A stretch of 64,000 bases of DNA from Bubalus kerabau (Eukaryota > Chordata > Mammalia > Artiodactyla > Bovidae): assembly GCF_029407905.1 (NCBI RefSeq), contig NC_073643.1, positions 31,214,001 through 31,278,000 on the forward strand, written 5' to 3'. The translations under genes and the position numbers were made by a program. Of the stretch, positions 54,630 through 64,000 are shown piece by piece. Each line of letters begins with the position of its first letter. Positions within the stretch are counted from its first letter, which is position 1. A model generated the notes under the pieces. It saw only the letters and a list, made by a program, of their open reading frames with translations, searched no databases and had not been told where the DNA came from.

Positions 54630-55190
54630 GATGAGTGTTGAGCCAGAAGGTACAACCAAACCAAAGATCAGGAGAAGGAAGAATTTTTTACATGTAGCAA
54701 GTCAGACACTGGGGATTTTTCTTGATGCAGTGTCTCCCTGAACAGCAAAATTGGGGACCTTTAAGCTATGGGTACATGCATATCCATGAAGGGGCCTCAG
54801 CGGAAGAGAATTCAGCATAGAATTGGGGCAAAGGTTGACAGAGTCTAAGCTTTAGTTGATTGAAGCCATGAGATTTAGAGAAGGTCAATATTCTATTGTC
54901 CACCTGGTTATGGACCTTAGTTCCTGTAGAACTCAAAAATACGTGTCATATAGTTATGTATATCCTTTGAGGACTGTTTTATTGCTGAAATGTTGTTTCT
55001 TGACTGCTTTTCCTTTGTTCCTCCATTTCACTTCCCTTATGACCATTAATTACTGAGACCTCTTCAAGGGCAAGCAGGGTTAAATCACAAAATGGTTAAG
55101 GCCAAACATGGCTTCTCTTATGTCAAGAAAGCCATGCTTGGTTCTCTTTCTCCAGGGACCCCCCCTACCCTGTCCTCTTAGACTCATTCT
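54630..55190 (-). mobile_element. ERV-like solo LTR, copy 2 of a local pair
   Basis: Same family and orientation as 43471-44052: gttgagccagaaggtacaac, aaccaaagatcaggagaagg, gggtacatgcatatccatga, ccattaattactgagacctc, catggcttctcttatgtcaa, ggttctctttctccaggga. Solo LTR without viral genes. Confidence 0.65.
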
Positions 55191-55224
55191 GGGGCTCTTT
55201 TTTTGTTTTGCAATAGTATGATCC

Positions 55225-55292
55225 TCTCATTTTTCTGGTCTTAGCTCACGTATCACCTTCTCAGAGAGTCTTCCCTCCCATCTAAAGCAATT
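55225..55292 (+). mobile_element. L2 fragment
   Basis: gtcttagctcacgtatcacc and ttctcagagagtcttccctc are a short sense L2 block. Confidence 0.55.
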
Positions 55293-56084
55293 CACCCCTT
55301 CCTGTTATTCTCATTATCCCCATTTTACAGGTGAGAAAAATGAGGTAGAATTTTTTCACTTTTTTTCTAAATGAATAAAGAAAGTCGCCCCCCTGCCCAA
55401 GCTGTGCTATGCTATAACTTGGCATATAGTTACTCACCACATGCTCCAGGGGATGATGATCCCAGCTGAGATGTTTAGAGAAATGTGCACATTCCGTAGG
55501 ATCTGGTGCAGGCCTTGTAACTTCCTCACAAGCTCTTTGATCTTGAGGAAGTCAAGTCCTCATTCTGAGCTTCAAGTGTGTGTTTTGTTTTGTTTTGTTG
55601 TAAAAAAAAAAAAAAAGAGATTGGGTTAGGTCTTTTTTTTCCCCCTCAAATTATGCCCCTTAAAACATTGCCGAAAAATATTATTAGACTTTTGTCCCCC
55701 CAAAATGGAGGGTCTCCAGTCAAATATATGTGGGAAATGCTTTAAATTAAGATTTTTTTTTTAATGCAGAACTTATCAGAGCCTTTCATAGGCTACTGTC
55801 GTGTGTGAATGCCCAGAAGGAATATGTCTTTTTCATTATTTCCCAAACATATCTATTCAAGGAAACCAGTTTCTGAGAAGCACATTGTAGGACTTGAGTC
55901 CCTCAACATATGCCTTGAGCAATGTCGGGCTGTATCATTTCTAGGCACTGCCTCCCACCCCTGCCCCCGCCCCAACCCCTTACATTCAGAATCTCTATTG
56001 TGAATACAGGGTAGTGAGCATCAGTTATTCTCAACTGTAGACTCGGCATTTGTATTTAAGAGCTTGCTGCTCTCCCATAGCTGA
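55293..56084. other. Unassigned sequence
   Basis: Unique with (TTTTG)n and A15 at about 55580-55617. No gene recognised. Confidence 0.4.
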
Positions 56085-56405
56085 GGTTTCTCTCCTGCCT
56101 TGGCACTTTATTTCACCCCTCTTATTTCTAGTGTCAGGGCCTGTGTCTTGTTCTGGTCAACAGAGTGAGAGCAAGAGGCAGGATGTCTCTAAACCATCCC
56201 CAGGTCCTCCACCCTGTTTCTCCCTCAACTCCCAGCCAGATGCTAGGATCCAGTGAGGCACCTCAAAGTCCTAGGAAATGGTAGGGCCACCAGGTGGAAA
56301 GGATCCAGGCTTCTAAAAGCTGTGTGGCCTGGAGAGGAGTGAGAAGTTAACCCACTATTGTCTGAAGCTGCTGAGACTTGGGGCTTGTTTGTTATAGCAC
56401 TTAGC
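56085..56405 (+). mobile_element. MLT1-type LTR fragment, diverged
   Basis: gtcaacagagtgagagcaag, aggcaggatgtctctaaacc, ctgaagctgctgagacttgg, ggcttgtttgttatagcact, tagcctagactgac. Confidence 0.5.
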
Positions 56406-57339
56406 CTAGACTGACAAACGGGTCATTCAGAGAGAACTTCCTGATCAGCTCACAGGCTGAATGGAGACGAAGAGCTGACCTCTCCCTTTTTCACACCTCC
56501 TGTCTCTGACCACAGGCCACCCCTGAGGTTAACAGGTGTCTTGTGTTTCCTGGTGTCAGTAACCAGAGGCAAGGAAAGAATGTAATGCTGTCCCTCAGGC
56601 AGCAGAGCCTTTAATAATGAGGGCTGATGTTTACCAGGACCCTCTCCCTCCCTTTCTTCCTTTAATTTGGAACCAAAAGCAGGGTGACCAAAAAAGAAAA
56701 AAATCCCTGGAAATCTGTGAGCTCTAGTCAAGCAACCCAAGTTTCTTTTGGCTCTTGTCAGTTTCCTGAGGATAAAGCGAGTCCCTCTTGACACCTGTCA
56801 AGACACTGGCGCTTCCCACCTGCCTGTGGTTAAGATGCTGACAGCTTTGTTGGCCAAGTGTGGGAGCAGAGAGTTGTGCAAGGATCGGGTCTCTGTTGTA
56901 TACCAGACACTGGGATGCCCAGGGGTGCTAGGGCTGCCGAGTCCCCTTACTGGGCACTCCGAAGTTCTGTGCCTGGTCACAGGAAGAGGCAGAGCCCATG
57001 TGGGAGGACTTTCCCAGAAACCTGTGAGTCTGGGATTCAGCACTGGGCACCCTTGAGGAGAGGAGGCAGACTAGGATGGACTGGGTTCAGCTCCATCTGT
57101 CTCTGGCTCCTGTTTGGCATCTTGGCTGTGAGCCGGGAGCCCTCTGCAGTTCCCTGCCTTTCTCGGCAGCTGCTCCACAGAGGACAGGAAAATTGCTCTC
57201 CTTCCAGTGGACCAGTCAAGGAAGGAGCCTTCTCTAGGAGTCCATGGGCCAGAAGCCATCCGGGCTGGCCAAGATCAACAGACCAGACCAGGCAGGCATC
57301 TGAATCTTCACTCTGAGCTTTGTCTTTATTCACCCAGCA
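56406..57339. other. Unassigned sequence
   Basis: Unique, GC-richer. Frames at 56748-57333 on both strands lack recognised motifs. Confidence 0.4.
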
Positions 57340-57560
57340 TGGCTGCTCCAGACTGAGATATTAGCCCAGATAGACTCAACATGAAAATCATAATCCAGCA
57401 AGTCATGGCCATTCTTGTCAATTCTCTTAAAGGTTAATCTGCTTTTCTCCTTATTAATGAAGGGCCTCAGAAAGGCAACCGGGCCTCTCCCATATTTTGG
57501 TAGATTTGGGCTAATAGGCTATTTTATTTCCATGGTAACAGCTTCCAGTGTTACAAGAAG
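57340..57560. other. Candidate conserved non-coding block with X-box
   Basis: Repeat-free: gagatattagcccagataga, atcataatccagcaagtcat, ttaaaggttaatctgctttt, ccttattaatgaagggcctc, ggctaataggctattttatt, ending in the X-box at 57526-57539. An enhancer-like composition; conservation is untested. Confidence 0.3.
57526..57539. promoter_or_regulatory. Candidate RFX X-box
   Basis: atttccatggtaac matches RTNNCC-N2-RGYAAC on both half-sites. This is the best X-box match noticed in the window. Confidence 0.35.
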
Positions 57561-57984
57561 ATAATTTTGCAGACAAAAGATTTGTGAGTCTTATTATTCT
57601 GCAGGGATCTGACTGCGAGGCTGGGAACGTGGGTTCAAGGGCTGCCCAGGATTGCAAGTTCGATCCATTCTGGGCACCAGTCTGCCTTCAGCTTCTGGTA
57701 TCAAGGCTTGTTAGGGGGACGCATTGTAGGAAATTGCCAGGGACTGAATAAAGATATTCTTTGGAAGACAATGCCCTAAATTCATTCTCTGATCAGCCAG
57801 TGGGATTTGAGTGAGAAGTGGCTTGGTAACTTAGAGTAATTGCTGACACAACAGGGGCTTCGGCCCTGTGGAGTGAGCTAGGAGCCAGCCTGCTTAGCAT
57901 GAGGGTCTCTGGGTGAGAAGCCCCTACGCCATGCCATCCTCCTTCTCATCTCCTAGTCTTGGGGCAGACCAGCAGAACCCTCTC
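57561..57984. other. Unassigned sequence
   Basis: Unique sequence; nothing recognised. Confidence 0.4.
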
Positions 57985-58370
57985 CTCTCCTTCATTCAGC
58001 GCCTACTTCATAACCACCAGCTGGGTACCAGGCAAGTTACAGGGAGACAAAAGATGAACAAAACAGGCATGACTCTAGCTTTGACAGAGCTTTGAGTTTC
58101 TTGGCGTGTTAGGGAGTGGGTGGGTTGAATAGAGACAGAAAGCCAGGAAATGGCAGCACTATGTGTTATGTGTTATAACAGGATGCTATGGGAAAACACT
58201 CTAGGTCAGGAAAGACACACAGGGAAAGAGCTCTTATAGATGGACTTAAGAGCTGTGTAGGGGTGAAAGCTGCTCAGCCATTAACCAAGTGTCTATTGTG
58301 AGCCAGGCATAATCCTAGATACTTGAGATTCAAACATAAAGAAAACAAGATAGATTCTTGATTTATACCC
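57985..58370 (-). mobile_element. L2 LINE fragments
   Basis: ccttcattcagcgcctactt, gacagagctttgagtttctt, gttataacaggatgctatgg, and a second 3'-end-like block accaagtgtctattgtgagc, caggcataatcctagatact. Possibly two overlapping antisense L2 pieces. Confidence 0.5.
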
Positions 58371-58375
58371 TGTTA

Positions 58376-58525
58376 AGGGTTCCATCCCTGGGTTGGGAAG
58401 ATCCCCTGGAGAAGGAAATGGCAACCCATTGCAGTATTCTTGCCTGGAGAATCCCATGGATGGAGGAGTCTGGTAGGCTACAGTCTATGGGGACACAAAG
58501 AGTTGGACATGACTAAGCAATTAAC
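58376..58525 (+). mobile_element. Bov-tA SINE, 5'-truncated
   Basis: Begins inside the tRNA-like part (gggttccatccctgggttgg) and runs to gttggacatgactaagcaat. Confidence 0.9.
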
Positions 58526-59125
58526 ACTTCACTTCAAAGAGATATTAATCAACTTTGTAAATTACGATTGAGGCCAGTGCTAGCAGGGGGAAGTTCTTAA
58601 TGCAATGAGAAGCAGTGACATGGGAATTTGACCAAGACCAGCATTCATTTCTCATATATGGTTGAGCAGGTTGCACACTGCACAACTCTAGGAAGAGCTG
58701 GTGTACCACTGTCTCCCTGGCACTTGGCACAAAGTAAGTCTCATCGAGCAAGTATTGAATGCATGAATGTGGGCATCAGAGGATAGCCATCCCAGAGCTC
58801 AGTGTGCAGCACTACATAAAGTCCAGAAGACATAGTGCCACTTGACAGAGAGCAACATTCAGATAAGGAGATAAGACCAGCTTAGAAGGAGGATTAAAAC
58901 TTGACCCCTAAAAAGGAAGCAAAGTGTAATGTGACCACAAGGGGGAAAATGCCCTTCACTGAGACTGTTGTGAAGATATAATGACAAGATCAATATCAGC
59001 TTGCTCTGAATGGTTGAAGATACTTCATGAATACCAGGGGCAGTAATTCAACGTTAGAAGGGCCAACAGAGAGGAGGTCATATCAATGAAGGTAATACAT
59101 GGATGAGCTAGAGTACAAATTAAAC
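58526..59125. other. Unassigned sequence
   Basis: Unique sequence; no feature recognised. Confidence 0.4.
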
Positions 59126-59745
59126 ACAGGTTTCAGAGCATTCATCCCACATAAAAACCTATATATACATGTTCATAATAGCTTTACTCATAGTAGCAAA
59201 ACCTGGAAACAATCCTGATGTTCTTCACCAGGTAAATAGTTAACAAACTGGTCCATCCATACCATTGAATACTATTCAATAATCAGAAGAAACAAACTAT
59301 TTATGCAGGTAACAACTGGATGAATCCCCAGAAATTTTTGCGGAGGGAAAAGACCAGTCCAAAAGGAGCATAAGACTCTTGACAAAATTCTAGAACTCGA
59401 GAACAGGTTTGTGGTTGCCAGGGGTTAGGGAAGAGGGAGAATGAGTTACTTGGAAGGGATATGGGGGTAGGCATTATAAAAAAGCAACTGAATGGATCCT
59501 TGTGGATGTGATGGGATTCTTCTTGACCTCTTGTAGACACACATACAAATGAATCCAAGTAAAACTGGGGCAATTGCAGTAAAGACCATGGACTGCATCA
59601 ATGTCAAGAGCCCACTTGTGGTAATCCACTAGAGTTTTGCAAAATGTTACCATTGCAGAAAAGCTTACAGTGGAGCTCTCAGTATTATGTCTTACAATTT
59701 CACCTGAAACCAATTGTCAGAAAAAAGTTAATTAGAAAAAACAAC
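59126..59745 (+). mobile_element. L1 LINE 3' end (old L1M-like)
   Basis: acataaaaacctatatatac, atgttcataatagctttact, aaaacctggaaacaatcctg, accattgaatactattcaat, gtttgtggttgccaggggtt, ctggaaagg-like text, then the 3' UTR. This is the ORF2 end/3' UTR of an ancient L1; no open coding frame. Confidence 0.75.
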
Positions 59746-59925
59746 TTTCGTGTTTTCCAGCTTGGTTAAAAGTTGGAAGATGACCTGAGGTGCATTCCTT
59801 ACCATTTTCCACCTCCGCAACCCCTCCCTCACCCCGCAACAGGATGATTTTTCTGGAGACTCCTGGCATGTCACATAAACTACACAATCTGTTACAGACT
59901 GTAGCTCTAGCAGAGCTTTCTGGAA

Positions 59926-60134
59926 ATGTGTGTTAGTTGCTCAGTCATGTCCAACTCTTTGCGACCCCATGGACTGTAGCCTGCCAGGCTCCTCCGTCCA
60001 TGGGATTCTCCAGGCAAGAATACTGGAGTGGGTTGTCATTCCCTTCGCCAGCGGATTTTCCTGACCCAGGGATAGAACCTGGGCCTCCCACATTTCAGGC
60101 AGATTCTTTACCATCTGCGCCACCAGGGAAGCCT
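59926..60134 (-). mobile_element. Bov-tA SINE
   Basis: Minus-strand Bov-tA, well preserved: cagtcatgtccaactctttg, aagaatactggagtgggttg, cagggatagaacctgggcct, ccaccagggaagcc. The repeat ctttctggaa at 59916-59925 recurs at 60157-60166, beyond 22 extra bases at the SINE 5' end (see findings). Confidence 0.94.
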
Positions 60135-60166
60135 TCTTTTCTTCCCAACCTCCCTACTTTCTGGAA

Positions 60167-60574
60167 GACCTCATGGCAACTCTTAGTGTCCCTTGTAGAC
60201 ACAAAACCAGTTTACTAGCTTCCAGACTGGCCAAATCTGAGGACATTTGCATTTTCGAACGGCAGGCTATGAAGTCACATGTGAGGGAGAATGCTCCTTT
60301 TGCAGCCTCTACTGCCACCTTGGGAAGATTCATGTCCTTGATTCTAACCGCCTACTTTGCTACGCAGCTTCCGTGCTAGAGTGTCAGCACCATGAGGACA
60401 AGCAAATGGTGGCATGTTGCTCCTGTTTCCCTGGCCCACAGTTCCTGTCATACAGATGTCCCTGTAGTGGCCATTTGTGATTTCTGCCTGTCCAGCCTCC
60501 AGCTGTCCTTCTGACAAGAGAATCTTGTTTTTCCTTTGGGTAACCACACATCCCTCATTACAGATAGTCTTGTG
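60167..60574. other. Unassigned sequence
   Basis: Mostly unique; gctagagtgtcagcaccatg at 60376-60395 is a short L2-like stretch. Nothing else recognised. Confidence 0.4.
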
Positions 60575-60683
60575 GGTTATTGTTGTTACTCAGTTGCTCA
60601 GTCATGTCCTACTCTTTGTGACCCCATGGACTGCAGCACGCCAGGCTTCCCTGTCCTTCACTATCTCCCGGAGTTTGCTCATT
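60575..60683 (-). mobile_element. BovB LINE, very short 3' end
   Basis: About 109 bp of the BovB 3' terminus in minus sense: tail gttattgttgttactcag, then gaccccatggactgcagcac and ctatctcccggagtttgctc. Extremely 5'-truncated. Confidence 0.88.
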
Positions 60684-60689
60684 GTCCTA

Positions 60690-61090
60690 ATTCCTACTGT
60701 GGTTAAAAGGGAGGCAGTAGACCCAAGCCAGGGCAATCAGAGTTGATGAGTGATGAGCCCTAGATTTCCATGGAAAATGATTTAAAGGACAGGTTCTTTC
60801 TTTCCTCCATGGTGATTGTTTTGATGGAATATCAGCTGAGAGCTATTGGGAGCTTTCTTGTTACCTTCCCTTGGAAGAGTTTGTCTAAAATGAAGCCAAC
60901 GCAGCAAAAAGCAGAGCCAAGACATGGCAAGACAGCAGCTCCTAATGCATCATTTGAGAACCTGGATCTAGACTTGCCTGAACCCAATACATCCTTGAAC
61001 TCCTCAACCATGTGGATTACTCTGGTGCCTTTTTTCCCTTATGCCACTTCATTTTGGCTTTCTGTCACTTGCAATCAAGACTCCTAAATC
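60690..61090 (+). mobile_element. Probable MLT1-type LTR, diverged
   Basis: gccagggcaatcagagttga, tcttgttaccttcccttgga, gcatcatttgagaacctgga, and the end ggctttctgtcacttgcaat with caagactcc follow the order of an MLT-type LTR. Tentative. Confidence 0.45.
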
Positions 61091-62022
61091 ATCCACGTAC
61101 TTGTAGATATTCAACAAAGGAATGTACAAACAAATGCCATGATGCAAATAAATATTTATCATCTGCTATGTGGCAGGTGCTATTTTAAGATCCAAAGGAA
61201 GAAGCAAAGGAGCAGCAGAAACAACTGCTTCCCTTGAAAGCCAAGTCTGTGGCCTGACGACCTAGAACTTGGGTCAATCCATCAACTATGGTGGCTGCTT
61301 GGTGGCCCTTTTCCTCTCAGTCCCCCTCTTTCCTTCTCCTACTATGCAACCGTGGCTCATGCCAGTACTAAGGCATGGCCCCATACCTGCTAACATTCAT
61401 GCTCGTATTCACTCCTGAGGCCAAGTGACTTGGTTGTGTCTGGTTATCAGATGCAAACTTTGTCACAGCAGGGATTTAGGCTAGACATTAGGGGGAATAT
61501 TGTGGTACCAGATGGTGTTTCTGAAGAAGGTTGTCCTATTTTTGCAGTTTTAGGATTTGACAATAAATCAGCCTGGCAGGCCTCAGATGTGATTTGGCCT
61601 CAAAATCATCTCTGTTAATCCTTGATGCTGTGTGTATCTGTCAAGATCCAAGCAGGAAAACAGAGCCCACTCTCAGCATGTGAACAAAGGAAATCTAACA
61701 CAAGGAACTGATTACACAGATGAAGGAAGGGGCTGAAAAGCAAGCAACAAGGAACTAGGAGGCAACTTAGGGATTTGCAAGGGCCTGAGGACACCACCAT
61801 GATGAGGCTAGAGGGACAAAAGGGGCAGGTGGTGGTGCCTAGGTCCAGGCCTGGTGTCACCCAGCGGAGGCTAGAGCTGTGGTGAGTGGAAGCCAGAGCC
61901 AAGAAAGACATATGGTCCATGTGACAGAAGCCACCAGAGACCAGAGGAGCAGAAAAACCCTACCTTTTCCTTCTTCATGCCTTCCAAATTCACAGCAGCT
62001 GTCCCCTGTTGGCCATGGTCAA
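61091..62022. other. Unassigned; L2-like text at 61140-61195
   Basis: aaatatttatcatctgctat and gtggcaggtgctattttaag are an antisense L2 3' end. The stretch 61630-61900 looks like an old repeat I cannot name. No gene recognised. Confidence 0.4.
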
Positions 62023-62032
62023 CCAGTCCCTC

Positions 62033-63182
62033 TTGTTGTTGTTGTTGTTCAGTCACCCAGTCGTGTCCAACTCTTTGTGACCCCATAAACTGCAGCAGCC
62101 CAGGCCTCTCTGTCCCTCACCATCTCCCAGAGTTTGCCCAAGTTCATATTCATTGCATCAGTGATGCCATCCAGCCATCTCATCCTCTGATGCCCTCTTC
62201 TCCTTCTGCCCTCAATCTTTCCCAACATCAGGGACTTTTCCAATAAGTCATCTATTCATATCAGATGACCAACATACCAGAGCTTCAGCTTTAGCATCAC
62301 TCCTTCCAGTGAATATTCAGGGTTGATCTCCCTTAAGATTGACTGGTTTGATCTCCTTCCTGTCCATGGGACTTTCAGGAGTCTTCTCCAACACCACAGT
62401 TCAAAGGCATCAATTCTTTGGCGTTCTGCCTTCTTTATGGTCCAGCTGTCACAGTCGTACGTGACCACTGGGAAGACCAAAGCCTTGATTATATGAACCT
62501 CTGTCAGCAGAGTAATGTCTCTGCTTGTCAATACACTGTCTAGATTTGGTACCGCTTTCCTGTCAAGAAGCAATCGTCTTCTGATTTCATGGCTGCAGTC
62601 ACCATCTGCAGTGATTTTGGAGCCCAAGAAGAAGACATCTGTCACTACTTCCACCTTTTCCCCTTCTATTTGCCATGCAGTAATGGGGCTGCATACCATG
62701 AACTTAGTTTTTTAAATATTTAGTCTTAAGCCAGCTCCTTCACTCTCCTCCTTCACCCTCATGAAGAGGTTCTTTAGTTCCTCTTCACTTTCTGCCATTA
62801 GAGTGGTATCACCCACATATCTGAGGTTGTTGATGTTTCTCCCGCCTATCTTGATTCTGGCTTGTAACTCATCTAACCCAGAATTTCTCATGGTGTGCTC
62901 AGTGTATAGGTTAAACAAACACGGTGACAGCAGACAGCCCTGTCGTACTCCTTTTTCAATCTTGAAACGATCAGTTGTTCCACACAGGGTTCTAACTGTT
63001 GCTTCTTGACCTGCATACAGATTTCTCCAGAGACACGTAAGATGGTCTGGCATTCCCATTGCTCTAAGAAATTTCCACAGTTTGTCATGATCTACACAGT
63101 CAAAGGCTTTAGCATAGTTGATGAAACAGACGTTTTTCTGACATGCCGTTGCTTTTTCTATAATCCAGAGAATGTTGCCAAT
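62033..63182 (-). mobile_element. BovB LINE, 5'-truncated, decayed
   Basis: A 1.15-kb minus-strand BovB with a (TTG)n-type tail at the left (ttgttgttgttgttcag). Flanks ccagtccctc (62023-62032) and ccagcccctc (63183-63192) are a likely TSD with one mismatch. Coding remnants are described in the next entry. Confidence 0.94.
62049..63176 (-). pseudogene. BovB reverse transcriptase remnant, catalytic residues lost
   Basis: The RT frame can be followed from about 63176 down to 62049 (C-terminal TRLGD). Both catalytic positions have changed. Motif A reads FINYAKAFD where the 11-kb copy has FID, and motif C reads YVGD where it has YADD. GVRQGC is kept. In-frame stops interrupt it: TAA just after RLNI (about 62711) and TGA at 62256-62258. 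It is a pseudogene with no prospect of RT activity. Confidence 0.9.
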
Positions 63183-63192
63183 CCAGCCCCTC

Positions 63193-63577
63193 CATTGGCC
63201 ACACCCGACTCAGCACCTCCCAGTGGTCACACCCAATGAAGAGCCTTCCACTGGCCCTGGGAGGCAGCCTGAAGTGGTCAGCCACCTGTGATAGATAGCA
63301 AAACCAGAATTGGGGAGAATGGATCAGAGAGCCACGAGACCCAGGACTTGCATACCTGTGTCACCCAAAAGCTACCATTTCTGAGTTCCCACATGCGACA
63401 CTCCTTTTCTCACTTGGGAAGAAATGGACCTTTGGGATCCAAAGATGTCATCACCAAGTTTGTTAGCAATGGGGATCAGGTTCTAGAACTCATATGCTGC
63501 TGTTAAGAATATAATGTGGAACAGTCATCTTCGAGGACTGTTTAGCAGTTTCTGGTAAATTAGGCATATACTTGCCC
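63193..63577. other. Unassigned sequence between two BovB copies
   Basis: Unique sequence; the beginning has a loose near-repeat (ccattggccacacccgactc and ccagtggtcacacccaatga). No gene recognised. Confidence 0.4.
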
Positions 63578-64000
63578 TCAGTTCAGTTCAGTCACTCAGT
63601 CAAGTCTGACTCTTTGCGACCCCATGAATCGCAGCACACCAGGCCTCCCTGTCCATCACCAACCCCTGGAGTTTACCCAAACTCATGTCCATTGAGTTGG
63701 TGATGCCATCCAGCCATCTCATCCTCTGTTGTCCCCTTCTCCTCCTGCCCCCAATCCCTCCCAGCATCAGGGTCTTTTTCAATGAGTCAACAATTCGCAT
63801 GAGGTGGCCAGAGTATTGGGGTTTCAGCTTCAGCATCAGTCCTTCCAGTGAACACCCAGGACTGATATCCTTTAGGATGGACTGGTTGGATCTCCTGGCA
63901 GGCCAAGGGACTCTCAAGGGTCTTCTCCAACACCACACTTCAAAAGCATCAATTCTTTGGCGCTCAGCCTTCTTCACGGTCCTACTCTCACATCCATACA
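63578..64000 (-). mobile_element. BovB LINE fragment, runs off window
   Basis: Minus-strand BovB 3' end with tail cagttcagttcagtcactca. The frame from 63977 to 63600 is open (KKAERQRIDAFEVWCWRR, RRRRGQQRMRWLDGI) and ends with a TGA at 63600-63602, five codons before the natural C-terminus. The upstream part lies beyond the window. Confidence 0.95.

Noticed and set aside
56748..57333. Overlapping frames of 80-150 codons on both strands
   Set aside because: No familiar motifs, and the frames compete with each other; consistent with GC-rich non-coding DNA.
1..64000. A novel multi-gene system such as a biosynthetic, defence or mobile operon
   Set aside because: No host gene is recognisable anywhere. 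The content is interspersed repeats plus unique non-coding DNA typical of a ruminant genome.

Overview
The window is mammalian intergenic or intronic DNA from a ruminant, almost certainly a bovid. The diagnosis rests on repeat content read from the sequence: seven fragments of the BovB (RTE-type) LINE, about a dozen tRNA-derived Bov-tA SINEs, and four dimeric Bov-A2 SINEs, three of which keep an (AGC)n tail. Beneath these lie the older repeats found in most placental mammals: MIR, L2, a degenerate L1, MaLR/ERVL-type solo LTRs, hAT elements (MER5A, MER20, MER1-like) and Tigger elements. Cattle, bison, buffalo, sheep and goat cannot be told apart from this sequence alone.

I find no host protein-coding gene, tRNA gene, other structural RNA gene, CRISPR array, CpG island or prokaryotic feature. 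The open frames that resemble a known protein are BovB reverse-transcriptase remnants; many other open frames are antisense shadows of BovB and SINE copies.

Layout. 0-8 kb: a BovB fragment, a MaLR LTR split by two SINE events, a Tigger element, MIRs and a repeat-poor AT-rich block at about 6.2-7.6 kb. 8-13 kb: a short sense BovB (8083-8585) and the best-preserved BovB (11174-12447, minus strand), both with exact target-site duplications (TSDs). 13-24 kb: mostly unique sequence with a hAT element split by Bov-A2, a second Tigger, an L2/MIR cluster and a MER5/hAT cluster. 24-33 kb: a SINE cluster, including one Bov-tA with a 55-bp internal triplication, then a run of MaLR LTRs. 33-49 kb: L2, MaLR, BovB and SINE fragments, an unusual poly(A)-tailed antisense-SINE retrocopy (35.5 kb) and an ERV-like LTR (43.5 kb). 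49-60 kb: MIR, MaLR and MER20, an LTR split by Bov-A2, a second copy of the 43.5-kb LTR family, unique sequence and an L1 3' end. 60-64 kb: three minus-strand BovB insertions in succession, the last running off the window.

How the parts work together: the SINE 3' portions resemble the BovB 3' end, consistent with the established view that BovB proteins mobilise these SINEs. The TSDs and nesting give a local history, with MaLR, hAT and LTR elements first, then BovB, Bov-tA and Bov-A2. No new biological system is evident. The most informative signals are recurrent decay of the same CpG-containing codons across six BovB copies, the SINE with a triplicated B-box region, several cleanly resolved nested insertions, and some repeat-free AT-rich blocks that are candidates for conserved regulatory DNA. 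Family names were assigned by recognition without alignment. Boundaries are good to a few bases where a TSD is given and to about 10-30 bases elsewhere.
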